A DNA stretch of 64,000 nucleotides from Frigoribacterium sp. PhB24 (GCF_003755185.1 NZ_RKIC01000011.1:407018-471017); one strand, 5' to 3'; positions 31,304 through 39,550 are shown, numbered from the stretch's first letter. Numbers and translations are program-made. The notes: a model not told the origin generated them from the letters alone.

Positions 31304-32122
31304 GTGAGCAAGGTCTGGTTCATCACCGGTGCATCCAAGGGCTTCGGCCGCGAGTGGGCCGAGGCGGCCCTCGAACGCGGCGACAAGGTCGCGGGCACCG
31401 CACGGAAGATCGACGACGTCACGCCCCTCGTGGACGCGTACGGCGACTCCTTCCTGCCCATCCAGCTCGACGTGAACGACCGCGCGGCCGACGTCGCCGC
31501 GGTGCAGCAGGCGGCGGAGCGCTTCGGACGCCTGGACGTCGTCGTGAACAACGCCGGCTTCGGCCACTTCGGCATGATCGAGGAGATCACCGAGGACGAG
31601 GCGCGTGCCCAGCTCGAGACGAACCTGTTCGGCGCCCTCTGGGTGTCGCAGGCCGCGCTGCCCATCATGCGCGAGCAGGGCTCGGGCCACATCGTCCAGG
31701 TCTCGAGCATCGGCGGCATCAGCGCGTTCCCGACGGTCGGCATCTACCACGCGTCGAAGTGGGCCCTCGAGGGCTTCAGCCAGTCGCTGGCGCAAGAGGT
31801 CGCGGGCTTCGGCATCAAGGTGACCCTCGTCGAGCCCGGCGGCTTCTCGACCGACTGGTCGGGCCCGTCCGCCTCGCGCAGCGACGAGCTCGAGGCCTAC
31901 GCCGAGGTGCGCGAAGCCGCCTCGAAGCGCCCCTCGGCCGCCGACCCGGGAGACCCGACGGCCACCCGCTCGGCCATTCTGAAGGTCGTCGACGCCGACG
32001 AGCCGCCGCTGCGCATCTTCTTCGGCAAGGCGCCGCTCGAGATCGCCACGAAGGACTACGAATCGCGCCTCGAGACGTGGAACGAGTGGCAGCCCGTCTC
32101 GATCGAGGCCCACGGGAACTGA
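31304..32122 (+). CDS. SDR family oxidoreductase
   Basis: 272-residue short-chain dehydrogenase. Cofactor motif TGASKGFGREW at residues 8-18, NNAG at about 81, catalytic Ser in VQVSSIGG and YxxxK in YHASKWALEG. It resembles the group of NADP-dependent SDRs often next to lipid genes. GTG start with GGAGAGAGG upstream. A GCGCCTCCT hairpin follows the stop. Confidence 0.92.
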   Translation: MSKVWFITGASKGFGREWAEAALERGDKVAGTARKIDDVTPLVDAYGDSFLPIQLDVNDRAADVAAVQQAAERFGRLDVVVNNAGFGHFGMIEEITEDEARAQLETNLFGALWVSQAALPIMREQGSGHIVQVSSIGGISAFPTVGIYHASKWALEGFSQSLAQEVAGFGIKVTLVEPGGFSTDWSGPSASRSDELEAYAEVREAASKRPSAADPGDPTATRSAILKVVDADEPPLRIFFGKAPLEIATKDYESRLETWNEWQPVSIEAHGN

Positions 32123-32140
32123 CGCTTCCGCCCGTCACCG

Positions 32141-32186
32141 ACGCCGCGCCTCCTGCCCCCTCCCCGGCACGCAGGAGGCGCGGCGT
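32141..32186. terminator. Hairpin built on GCGCCTCCT core
   Basis: 15-bp perfect stem, ACGCCGCGCCTCCTG (32141-32155) with CAGGAGGCGCGGCGT (32172-32186), loop of 16 bases, 19 bases after the SDR stop. Likely rho-independent terminator or REP-like element. Confidence 0.65.
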
Positions 32187-32241
32187 GCGTCCGGCGCGGA
32201 TCGCGCCCGGTGTCCGCCGCGGGCGTCCAGCCACGGCGGCG

Positions 32242-32247
32242 CATGAT
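32242..32247 (+). promoter_or_regulatory. -10-like box, leaderless arrangement
   Basis: CATGAT six bases before the ATG at 32254; a weaker match than the others, but there is no ribosome binding site. Confidence 0.35.
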
Positions 32248-32253
32248 CGAGTC

Positions 32254-33171
32254 ATGCCCGCTCTGACCGAACCGCTCCGCGCCCGCCTGCAGTACACCTT
32301 CAACGGGCAGTACACGGGCACGCCCGAATGGGTCACCGACCTGGAGAAGGGCGACGACGAGGGGTTCTTCCTGCCGGGTTCGGCGGTGTGGGCCGTGCAC
32401 GGCGCGATGTCGACGATCCCGGCCGGCGTGCGGGCCCTGCTGGTCCAGGCGCTGCACCCGGGGGCTCTCGCCGGGGTGCACGACCACTCGCGCTTCCGCG
32501 AGGACCCACTCGGGCGCCTGGCCGGCACCATCCGATGGATCTACACCGTCTCGTACGGCAGTCGCGAGGCCGCCACCCACGCGTCGAACTGGGTGACGCG
32601 CCTGCACACCAAGGTCGTCGGCACGTACGACGACCGGAACGGCGTGAGCCACGACTACGCCGCCAACGACCCCGAGCTGCTCAGCTGGGTGCACATGGCG
32701 TTCGCCGACTCATTCCTGGCCGCCTACCTCGAGTGGGGTCGCGAGCCCGTCCCCGGCGGGCCCGACGCCTACGTCCGCGAATGGGCGACGGCCGGCGAAC
32801 TGATGGGCGTGCCGAACCCGCCCCGCAGCGTCGCCGAGATGCAGCACCAGCTGATGGACTTCGACCGTCGGGGAGTGCTCGAGCGCACCGCCCGGACCGA
32901 CGACGTCGTGAGGTTCATCAAGCGGCCGCCGCTCTTCCCGGCGCTCAAGGTCGGGTACCCCGTGCTGTTCAACGGTGCGGTCGGCACGTTGCAACCGAGG
33001 TTCCGCGAACTGCTCGGGCTGCGCGCACCGCACGTCGGGCCCGTCGCCCTGCCGACCCGGGGGCCGGCCCAGGCGATGCTCGCGGGCGTCGGGGGAGTCC
33101 TCGGCAAGCGGCCGGTCGCCGAGGAGCACGCCCTCGCCCGCCTCGACCGCATCGGGTGGACGGCCGCCTGA
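32254..33171 (+). CDS. MpaB-type oxygenase (DUF2236)
   Basis: 305-residue protein of the DUF2236/MpaB family, relatives of the latex-clearing and mycophenolic-acid pathway oxygenases that hold haem through histidines. Conserved features: FLPGSAVWAVHGAMSTIPAGVRALLVQALHPGALAGV near the N-terminus, DPLGRLAGTIRWIYTVSYGS, then HDYAANDPELLSWVH with the candidate haem or metal His. Cytoplasmic, no signal peptide. Actual substrate unknown. Start by leaderless promoter spacing. Confidence 0.87.
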   Translation: MPALTEPLRARLQYTFNGQYTGTPEWVTDLEKGDDEGFFLPGSAVWAVHGAMSTIPAGVRALLVQALHPGALAGVHDHSRFREDPLGRLAGTIRWIYTVSYGSREAATHASNWVTRLHTKVVGTYDDRNGVSHDYAANDPELLSWVHMAFADSFLAAYLEWGREPVPGGPDAYVREWATAGELMGVPNPPRSVAEMQHQLMDFDRRGVLERTARTDDVVRFIKRPPLFPALKVGYPVLFNGAVGTLQPRFRELLGLRAPHVGPVALPTRGPAQAMLAGVGGVLGKRPVAEEHALARLDRIGWTAA

Positions 33172-33249
33172 CCCCGGCGGGGTCGCGCCCCCTTCCGGCC
33201 CCCCTGACCGGGGAGGGCGGGAGCGCGCACCCGCTGGCAGGATGAGCCG

Positions 33250-33885
33250 GTGCCCGAAGCCAGCCCCCTCGCCGACGCGACCGACGACGGCGCGTCGACC
33301 CGCGCCTCCTCGGCTCGGCCGACGACGCGGTGGCTGCTCGAGCTGCTGGCGATCGTGCTGGTCGGGCTGGTGTTGTCGTGGGGCGTGCGCACGTTCCTCG
33401 TGCGCAGCTTCTCGATCCCGTCGGGGTCGATGGAGCAGACGCTGATGATCGGCGACCGGATCGTCGTGAACGAGCTCGCCCCCGGCGCGATGCCGCTGCA
33501 CCGGGGCGACGTCGTGGTGTTCGAGGACCCGGGCGGGTGGCTCGGCTACGGGGACGACGCCGGACAGTACCTGGTCAAGCGCGTCATCGGCCTGCCGGGC
33601 GACCACGTCAGCTGCTGCGACGCGGACGGGCACGTGCTCGTGGACGGCGAACCCCTCGACGAGCCGTACCTGACCCTGACGGACGGCGGCCCCCGGGCCT
33701 CGGCGACCGACTTCGACGTCACCGTGCCCGAGGGGGCGCTGTGGGTGCTCGGGGACAACCGCGACCACTCGGCGGACTCGCGCGCACACCAGACCGGTCC
33801 CTATGCGGGCTTCGTGCCCCTGGACGACGTGATCGGGCGCGCATTCGTCATCAGCTGGCCGGTCGAGCGGTGGCAGCGGCTCTGA
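33250..33885 (+). CDS. lepB: Signal peptidase I
   Basis: 211-residue type I signal peptidase with a single N-terminal transmembrane anchor (LLELLAIVLVGLVLSWGVRTFLV). The catalytic Ser is in PSGSMEQTL and the general-base Lys in YLVKRVIGLPGD; the Box E motif GDNRDHSADSR is intact. It removes signal peptides from secreted proteins at the outer face of the membrane. GTG start: a CAGGAT box lies six bases upstream. It converges on acyl-CoA ligase copy 2, 33 bp away. Confidence 0.95.
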   Translation: MPEASPLADATDDGASTRASSARPTTRWLLELLAIVLVGLVLSWGVRTFLVRSFSIPSGSMEQTLMIGDRIVVNELAPGAMPLHRGDVVVFEDPGGWLGYGDDAGQYLVKRVIGLPGDHVSCCDADGHVLVDGEPLDEPYLTLTDGGPRASATDFDVTVPEGALWVLGDNRDHSADSRAHQTGPYAGFVPLDDVIGRAFVISWPVERWQRL

Positions 33886-33918
33886 GCGGACCGACCGGGC
33901 CCGCCCCCGCCTCGGCTC

Positions 33919-35613
33919 TCAGCCCGCGGCGATGAGTCGGTCGCGCACCTCGCGGCGCAGCACCTTGCCGATCAGCGACTTCGGCAACTCGTCGAGCTGC
34001 ACGACCCGACGGGGCACCTTGTAGGCGGCCAACTGGCCGCGCGAGGCGTCGCGGATGGCCTCGGCGTCGAACGAGGCGCCCGGCTCGAGCACGACGGCCG
34101 CCACGACGTCCTCGCCGCCGCCTGACCGGGGCAGGCCGACGACGGCCACCTCGGCCACGCCGGGGGCGTTGCGCACGGCCTCCTCGACCTCGGAAGGAGC
34201 GACGTTGAAGCCGCCCGTGACGATGAGCTCTTTGATGCGGTCGACGATCGTGACGTAGCCGTCGGCGCTCATCGTGACGATGTCGCCGGTCCGGAACCAG
34301 CCGCCCTCGAGGAAGGCCTCGGCGGTCTCGTCGGGGCGGTTCCAGTAGCCGCGGAACACCTGCGGCCCGCGCAGCAGCAGCTCACCCGCGGCGCCCGGCG
34401 CGACCGGGCGGTCGGGATCGGGGTCGTCACGGTCGACGACCATCGCCTCGGTCGAGGGGAACGGCACGCCGACGGTGCCGACGCGGCGCGTCGGACCGAT
34501 CGGGTTGCCGAGTGCGACCGGCGAGGTCTCGGTCAGGCCGAATCCCTCGACGAGCATGCCGCCCGTGACGCCCTCCCAGGCCTGGACGACCGCCGTCGGC
34601 AGGTTCATCGCCCCCGAGATCGCGAAGCGGGCCGACGACAGGTCGACGCCGCGCTCACGGGCCGCGTCCGCCAGTCGCTGGTAGATGGGCGGCACGGCCG
34701 GCAGGAAGGTCGGCGGGTGCTTCTTGGCGGCCTTGAGCACGAGGTCGACGTCGAACTTCGGGAACAGCACGAGGCGCGCCCCGATGCTCATCGCGAAGGT
34801 GAGGCAGAGGGTCAGGCCGTAGGCGTGGAAGAACGGCAGCACGCCGTAGACGGTCTCGTCGCCGTCGACGAGGCCGGGCACCCAGGCGCGGCCCTGTGCG
34901 GCGTTGCTGCGCAGGTTGCGGTGGGTGAGGATCGCACCCTTCGGCGACCCGGTCGTGCCGCTGGTGTACTGCAACAGGGCGATGTCGTCGACGTCGGGGC
35001 GCGGGTGCTTCTTGCGCAGGGGACGGCCCGCCAGCAGGCCCTGCCAGGTGACGTCGCCCTCGGTGCCGTCGGTGAGGGCCGCGCGGCTCTTCTTGGCGGC
35101 GGGCACCGGCAGCTTGAGCGCGAGGCGCGTGGCGAGCGGCATGCCCTTCGTGACGTCGACCGAGACGACCGTCGAGAAGCCGATGTCGGCAGGCAGGTCG
35201 CGCAGCCGGTCGACCAACTTGTCCCAGGCGATGGCGATCGTGGCGCCGTGGTCCTCGAAGAGGTGGCGTAGTTCACGATCGGTGTAGAGCGGGTTGTGCT
35301 CCACCACGACGGCGCCCAGGCGCAGCACGGCGTAGAACGCCACGACGTGCTGGGGGCTGTTCGGCAAGATCAACGCGACCCGGTCGCCGCGACCCACGCC
35401 GAGCCTCCTGAGGCCCTCTGCCGCGCGCGCGACCTGGTCGCCCAGGTCGCGGTAGCTGGTCTCGCGGCCGAAGAACTCGAGGGCCGGCTTCTGCCGGTAC
35501 GTCGACACGGCGTCGTCGATCAGGTCGACGAGGCTGCCCGTGACGGGCTCGATGTCGGCGGGGACGTCGGGGGCGTAGCTGTGCAGCCACGGGCGGTCGA
35601 TCGGGGCGGTCAT
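33919..35613 (-). CDS. Long-chain acyl-CoA ligase (FadD-like), copy 2
   Basis: 564-residue paralog of the ligase at 29498. Motifs: YTSGTTGSPKGAILTH, GFGLTETSPVAL, WFRTGDIVT, DRIKELIVTGGFNVAP and SLIGKVLRRE with the catalytic Lys. The two copies share the N-terminal RPWLHSYAPDVPADIEPVTGS-type block and long identical stretches (HPPTFLPAVPPIY, LCLTFAMS), pointing to duplication within the lineage. ATG 35613 has GGTGGAGG immediately upstream; the much longer frame above it is not coding. Unlike copy 1 it is expressed from a message with a ribosome binding site. Confidence 0.93.
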   Translation of the reverse strand: MTAPIDRPWLHSYAPDVPADIEPVTGSLVDLIDDAVSTYRQKPALEFFGRETSYRDLGDQVARAAEGLRRLGVGRGDRVALILPNSPQHVVAFYAVLRLGAVVVEHNPLYTDRELRHLFEDHGATIAIAWDKLVDRLRDLPADIGFSTVVSVDVTKGMPLATRLALKLPVPAAKKSRAALTDGTEGDVTWQGLLAGRPLRKKHPRPDVDDIALLQYTSGTTGSPKGAILTHRNLRSNAAQGRAWVPGLVDGDETVYGVLPFFHAYGLTLCLTFAMSIGARLVLFPKFDVDLVLKAAKKHPPTFLPAVPPIYQRLADAARERGVDLSSARFAISGAMNLPTAVVQAWEGVTGGMLVEGFGLTETSPVALGNPIGPTRRVGTVGVPFPSTEAMVVDRDDPDPDRPVAPGAAGELLLRGPQVFRGYWNRPDETAEAFLEGGWFRTGDIVTMSADGYVTIVDRIKELIVTGGFNVAPSEVEEAVRNAPGVAEVAVVGLPRSGGGEDVVAAVVLEPGASFDAEAIRDASRGQLAAYKVPRRVVQLDELPKSLIGKVLRREVRDRLIAAG

Positions 35614-35699
35614 GCCTCCACCCTGGCAGGGGCGGGTGATGAACCGCCGGGAGGCGCGGGCCGCGGCCTCGGGAACGCCCGCCGCGGCCGCCGGTCGGC

Positions 35700-36257
35700 T
35701 CAGCGGGCGTCGCGCCCGGTCAGGGCGAGCAGGCGGACGCGCAACGGGGCGTCGTCGTCGACGGGCACGGGCGAGGCGAAGAGGCCCGACGCCTCGAGCG
35801 CGTCCTTCTGCGGCGCGAAGACGCCCCAGACGGCCTCGACCAGCGCGTCGTCGAGCTCTTCGTCCGTGCCCACGGCGCGGGCGAGGTCCCAGCTGTGGAT
35901 CGTGACGTCGGCGACCTGCTCGGCGAGGTACTCGTGCACGGGCACGACGTCGGCGCTCAACCGAACCTCGGCGTGGGGGTCGGCCTCGCTCCAGGCGGCC
36001 GTGGCCGCGCTCGACCACCGGTGCCAGGCCTCGACGAGGTCGTCGCCGAGGGGCTCGATCGAGTTCTCGGCCTCGGCGGGGTCGCCGCCCTCGAGCAGCA
36101 GCGGCACCCACTGCTGCTCACGCGTGACGTGCCGCACGAGGTCGCGCACCTTCCACTCGGTGTCGGGCGTCGGGGCGTCCCAGTCGGCCACGGCCTCGAC
36201 ACGACGGGCGAACTCGTCGTGGGCGGTCTTCTGCAGGGTGATCCAGTCGACGGTCAT
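35700..36257 (-). CDS. TIGR03086/DinB-like metal-binding protein
   Basis: 185-residue protein of the TIGR03086 group, four-helix DinB-like fold related to mycothiol-dependent maleylpyruvate isomerase. The N-terminal WKVRDLVRHVTREQQW and the HEYLAEQVADVTIHSWDLARAVG block supply the three histidines expected for a metal site. Possibly a mycothiol-dependent transferase; substrate unknown. GAGAGGACTCC is the ribosome binding site. Confidence 0.85.
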   Translation of the reverse strand: MTVDWITLQKTAHDEFARRVEAVADWDAPTPDTEWKVRDLVRHVTREQQWVPLLLEGGDPAEAENSIEPLGDDLVEAWHRWSSAATAAWSEADPHAEVRLSADVVPVHEYLAEQVADVTIHSWDLARAVGTDEELDDALVEAVWGVFAPQKDALEASGLFASPVPVDDDAPLRVRLLALTGRDAR

Positions 36258-36378
36258 CGGGGAGTCCTCTCGGGGCGGGGGCGGGCGCTCTCGGCGTCAA
36301 CCGCGGGCGACGCCAGGATGTTCCTGAGGCTCGTGCGGGGGCCGTGCCCGTCCGAGGGCTCCTGATGCTGCCCGCCAG

Positions 36379-36446
36379 GTCGGCGGGTTCCCGTCGTCCA
36401 GGGCGGGTCGGCGCTGACCCGCCCGGGGTGACGGGAACCCGCCGAC
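36379..36446. repeat. Long nested inverted repeat between divergent genes
   Basis: Outer arms of 17 bp, GTCGGCGGGTTCCCGTC (36379-36395) and its exact complement (36430-36446), enclose an inner 9-bp stem GGGCGGGTC/GACCCGCCC (36401-36409, 36416-36424) with a 6-base loop. Internal loops of five bases separate the two stems. It sits in the 227-bp gap between two divergently transcribed genes, where a terminator would have no obvious use, and ends 39 bases before the DUF6412 start. Confidence 0.75.
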
Positions 36447-36472
36447 ACCTCGAGGGGAGGCGCGGTGCGGAG

Positions 36473-36478
36473 TAGGTT
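36473..36478 (+). promoter_or_regulatory. -10 box, leaderless arrangement
   Basis: TAGGTT, six bases before the ATG at 36485; no ribosome binding site. Confidence 0.5.
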
Positions 36479-36484
36479 GGGCTC

Positions 36485-36781
36485 ATGACCCTCGGCCTGT
36501 CGACGCTGACGCCCCTCGTGGCGTTCGTCGAGGCCGTGCTCTCGTCGGGCGGGGCCCCGCTGTCGGCGGTCGTGCTCGTCGGCCTGCTCGGCGCCGCCAC
36601 CGCGGTGGTCGTGCTCGGAGTCGCCCGTGTCGTGCTCACACTCTGCGGGCTGGCCGGGGCGGTGCCCGAGGTGACCCTGCGTGAAGAAGCCGGCACGCGC
36701 CTCCTCGTCTGGCGACGCGACCCCGACGCCCGGGGGCACGTGCGGTCACGGGCTCCCGGACGGGCCGTCCCGGCCGCCTGA
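36485..36781 (+). CDS. DUF6412 small membrane protein
   Basis: 98 residues with two hydrophobic segments and a basic C-terminus. Length, topology and its position directly upstream of a YidC-like gene match the actinobacterial DUF6412 family. A role beside the insertase, for instance in membrane-protein biogenesis, is an inference from this pairing. Confidence 0.78.
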   Translation: MTLGLSTLTPLVAFVEAVLSSGGAPLSAVVLVGLLGAATAVVVLGVARVVLTLCGLAGAVPEVTLREEAGTRLLVWRRDPDARGHVRSRAPGRAVPAA

Positions 36782-36858
36782 GCGCATCCTCGCCCGCGTC
36801 GTCCCGACGCCCTCGGCGGCCAGAAGACACCCACCGTCTCTCTGACCGAGGAGTCCTC

Positions 36859-37602
36859 ATGGACCTGTCCACCTTTCCCCCGATCGCCGTCGTCCTCGGC
36901 GGTCTGCAATCGCTCGTCACCACCCTCGGCGTGCTCGTCGAACCGGTCGCCGGGACGTCCTCCCCCGCGCTCGGCGTCGTCCTGCTGACCCTGCTCGTCC
37001 GCCTGGTGCTCGTGCCCGTCGGTGTCTCGCAGGTGCGGGCCGAGATCGCCCGCCGCCGTCTGGCCCCCGCGATCGCCGACCTCACCCGTCGGGTCACCGA
37101 CCCCGCGGCGCGCAGCAAGGCGCTGATGTCGCTCTACGCGTCCGAGAAGGTGTCGCCGCTCGCCGGTTGCCTGCCGACCCTGGCGCAGGCGCCCGTGCTC
37201 ACGGCCGTGTACTCGCTGTTCGCGCACTCCGAGATCGCCGGTCACGCCAACACGCTGTTGACCCACACGCTCGGCGGGGCCGCCCTCGGCGCCAACCTGT
37301 TCGTCACGCTCGGAACGGGTCTCACGGCCGTCTGGCCGTACCTCGTGCTGCTGGTGCTGCTCGCGATCGTCGTCGAACTGAGCCGGCGCGCCACCCTGCG
37401 CTTCACCGGATCGCCGACCGCCACGACGACGGGGCGCGGGCAGGAGGCGCTCCCCGGCACGGCGGGTCTGGTGCGCTGGCTGCCGTTCGTCAGCGTGCTG
37501 TTCGCGGCGTTCGCCCCGCTGGCCGCCGGTCTCTACCTCGTGACGAGCGCGGTCTGGACGCTGGGGGAGCGCGCCGTGCTGCGCCGTGCCCTCGCGCGGT
37601 GA
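36859..37602 (+). CDS. YidC/Oxa1-like membrane insertase, short paralog
   Basis: 247-residue YidC/Oxa1/60KD inner-membrane family protein. The core is seen in LLTLLVRLVLVPVGVSQVRAEIARRRLAPAIADL, the cytoplasmic hairpin RVTDPAARSKALMSLYASEKVSPLAGCLPTLAQAPVLTAVYSLF, and three further membrane segments. The hydrophilic-groove arginine is probably the Arg in LLVRLVLVP. It is shorter than the main YidC and lies with a DUF6412 gene, so it is probably a second, accessory insertase. GAGGAGTCCTC gives the ribosome binding site. Confidence 0.85.
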   Translation: MDLSTFPPIAVVLGGLQSLVTTLGVLVEPVAGTSSPALGVVLLTLLVRLVLVPVGVSQVRAEIARRRLAPAIADLTRRVTDPAARSKALMSLYASEKVSPLAGCLPTLAQAPVLTAVYSLFAHSEIAGHANTLLTHTLGGAALGANLFVTLGTGLTAVWPYLVLLVLLAIVVELSRRATLRFTGSPTATTTGRGQEALPGTAGLVRWLPFVSVLFAAFAPLAAGLYLVTSAVWTLGERAVLRRALAR

Positions 37603-37606
37603 CGTG

Positions 37607-37643
37607 GAAGGGCCCGCCCTCGCGGTGCGAGAGCGGGCCCTTC
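37607..37643. terminator. Bidirectional terminator hairpin
   Basis: GAAGGGCCCGC (37607-37617) pairs with GCGGGCCCTTC (37633-37643), and the loop contains a further CTCGC/GCGAG pairing, giving an almost continuous 16-bp stem. Located between convergent yidC-like and yceI-like genes. Confidence 0.8.
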
Positions 37644-37655
37644 GGGTGCCGGTGC

Positions 37656-38207
37656 CTACGCGGCGAGCGTGAACTGGATCTCGAGCGTGACGGTGACGTC
37701 GTTGCCGAGCGTGAAGCCGCCGGCCTCGAGGGCGGCGTTCCAGGTGACGCCGAACTCGGTGCGGTCGATCTTGGTCGTCGCGGAGAAGCCGAGCTTGGTC
37801 TGGCCGTAGCCGTCGACGACGAGGCCGCCGAACTCGCTCTTCAGGGTGACGGGCTTGGTGACGCCGCGCAGGGTCAGGTCGCCGTGCACGAGGAACGCGT
37901 CGTCGCCCTTCTCCTCGATGCTGGTCGACACGAAGGTCATCTTGGGGTGCTCTTCGGCGAGGAAGAAGTCGCCGGTCTGCAGGTGACCGTCGCGGTCCTT
38001 CTGGTTGGTGTTGACCGAGGCCACGTCGATCGAGGCCGTGACCTTCGAGGCGGTGTGGTCCTCGGCGGTGACGAGCGAGGCGTCGAAGGACTCGAACGAG
38101 CCCTTGACCTTGCTGATGGCCAGGTGGCGGACGCTGAACGAGACCTCGCTGTGGGTGGGGTCGAGGTTCCAGGTGCCGGCGGGGATCTTCTCTGCGGTGA
38201 TGGTCAT
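37656..38207 (-). CDS. YceI family lipid-binding protein
   Basis: 183-residue YceI-like beta-barrel protein that binds isoprenoid-type lipids. Family signatures: AGTWNLDPTHSEVSFSVRHL at the N-terminus, HLQTGDFFLAEEHPKMTF, LTLRGVTKPVTL and FGVTWNAALEAGG. No signal peptide, so it is the cytoplasmic form usual in actinobacteria. ATG 38207 follows CAGGAGAAC; an upstream in-frame start adds 13 residues outside the family. The promoter is unusually good and carries a perfect palindrome, see the separate entries. Confidence 0.92.
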   Translation of the reverse strand: MTITAEKIPAGTWNLDPTHSEVSFSVRHLAISKVKGSFESFDASLVTAEDHTASKVTASIDVASVNTNQKDRDGHLQTGDFFLAEEHPKMTFVSTSIEEKGDDAFLVHGDLTLRGVTKPVTLKSEFGGLVVDGYGQTKLGFSATTKIDRTEFGVTWNAALEAGGFTLGNDVTVTLEIQFTLAA

Positions 38208-38236
38208 GATGTTCTCCTGAATCTGTGAGGTCGAGG

Positions 38237-38254
38237 TCGATGACATGTCATCGA
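38237..38254. promoter_or_regulatory. 18-bp perfect palindrome, likely repressor operator
   Basis: TCGATGACATGTCATCGA is a perfect 18-bp palindrome lying just downstream of the predicted transcription start of the yceI-like gene and upstream of its ribosome binding site, the classic place for a TetR- or MarR-type operator. No regulator gene is adjacent. Confidence 0.6.
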
Positions 38255-38264
38255 AGCTGGTACG

Positions 38265-38293
38265 AGTATATGCAAGCGCATCCAGCCGGACAA
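38265..38293 (-). promoter_or_regulatory. Sigma-70-type promoter of the yceI-like gene
   Basis: On the minus strand: TTGTCC (38288-38293), a 17-bp spacer, then TATACT (38265-38270). This is the best housekeeping-type promoter I see in the window. An imperfect inverted repeat (GGACA ... TGTCC, 38288-38309) overlaps the -35 box. Confidence 0.7.
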
Positions 38294-38363
38294 CATTCCC
38301 GGGATGTCCGGAAGGTGTCGAGGGGGCGTCGACCGGCCGGACCGAGGTCGGGCCGGCCGAGGC

Positions 38364-39368
38364 TCACGCCGGTCGGTGCTCGGGCGAGACCGTCTTCGCG
38401 GGGTCCTTCTCGGCGAGGTCGCCGAGCGCCTCGTCGATGCGCGACATGACGTCGGTGGGCAGCGCGACGCCGGCCGCCTTGACGTTGTCGGCCACCTGCT
38501 CGGGGCGCGAGGCGCCGATGATGGCGGATGCGACGTTGTCGTTCTGCAGCACCCACGCGATGGCGAGCTGGGCCATCGAGAGGCCGAGGTCGGCCGCGAT
38601 CGGCTCGAGCTTCGCGACGCCGGCGAGCACCTCGTCGGTGAGGAAGCGCTTGATCGTGTCGGCGCCTCCCTTGTCGTCGGTCGCCCGGCTGCCCGCGGGC
38701 AGTTCGGCACCCGGCTTGTACTTGCCGGTCAGGACGCCCTGGGCGACGGGCGACCAGACGATCTGGCCGAGGCCGTGCCGCTTGCTGGCCGGCACGACGT
38801 CGGATTCGATGACGCGCCAGAGCATCGAGTACTGCGGCTGGTTCGAGATCAACTGCACGCCGTGCTTCACGGCCAGCTCGTGGCCGGCCCGGATCTGCTC
38901 GGCCGTCCACTCGCTGACCCCGATGTATAGCGCCTTGCCGGCCCGCACCACGTCGGCGAAGGCCTGCATGGTCTCTTCGAGAGGGGTCTCGTGGTCGTAG
39001 CGGTGGGCCTGGTAGAGGTCGACGTAGTCCGTGCCCAGGCGCCGCAGCGACCCGTCGATGGACTCGAGGACGTGCTTGCGGCTGAGGCCGACGTCGTTGT
39101 GGCCGCGGGGACCGGTGGGCCAGTAGACCTTCGTGAAGATCTCGAGGCTCTCGCGACGCTCACCCTTGAGGGCGTCGCCGAGGACCTGCTCGGCCGCCGT
39201 GTTCGCGTAGGCGTCCGCGGTGTCGAAGGTCGAGATGCCGGCGTCGAGGGCCGCGCGGACGCACTGCGTCGCCACGTCGTTCTCGACCTGGGACGCGTGC
39301 GTCAGCCAGTTGCCGTAGGTGATCTCCGAGATCTTGAGTCCGCTGTCGCCGAGGTGTCTGAAGTCCAT
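38364..39368 (-). CDS. Aldo/keto reductase
   Basis: 334-residue NADPH-dependent aldo/keto reductase with a TIM barrel. Catalytic tetrad: Asp in STFDTADAYAN with Tyr four residues on, Lys in IFTKVYW, His in YQAHRYD. It resembles the voltage-gated potassium-channel beta/YghZ subgroup. The ATG lies six bases after TAGCGT, so a leaderless message is expected. Substrate unknown. Confidence 0.93.
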   Translation of the reverse strand: MDFRHLGDSGLKISEITYGNWLTHASQVENDVATQCVRAALDAGISTFDTADAYANTAAEQVLGDALKGERRESLEIFTKVYWPTGPRGHNDVGLSRKHVLESIDGSLRRLGTDYVDLYQAHRYDHETPLEETMQAFADVVRAGKALYIGVSEWTAEQIRAGHELAVKHGVQLISNQPQYSMLWRVIESDVVPASKRHGLGQIVWSPVAQGVLTGKYKPGAELPAGSRATDDKGGADTIKRFLTDEVLAGVAKLEPIAADLGLSMAQLAIAWVLQNDNVASAIIGASRPEQVADNVKAAGVALPTDVMSRIDEALGDLAEKDPAKTVSPEHRPA

Positions 39369-39374
39369 GACCCC

Positions 39375-39380
39375 ACGCTA
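39375..39380 (-). promoter_or_regulatory. -10 box for the aldo/keto reductase
   Basis: TAGCGT on the minus strand, six bases from the ATG at 39368. Confidence 0.5.
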
Positions 39381-39429
39381 CGCGTCGGTGTGGAGGCGGC
39401 GAAGGGGTGTGCGGCCGACTCGCGCGCGG

Positions 39430-39435
39430 TACAGT
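39430..39435 (+). promoter_or_regulatory. -10 box of the exopolysaccharide locus
   Basis: TACAGT, about 115 bases before the GTG of the first gene. The intervening leader holds an 8-bp perfect hairpin (TGTCCCCC/GGGGGACA, 39453-39460 and 39465-39472, loop GCCT). The long structured leader contrasts with the leaderless genes around it. Confidence 0.45.
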
Positions 39436-39550
39436 GACGATTCATCAGATCATGTCCCCCGCCTGGGGGACACGGTCCGTCGGACGCCGCGGTCCCACCC
39501 GGGGCGGGTGTCCGAGGCTCCTGCTGACCCGACCCGACTGGAGCACCACC

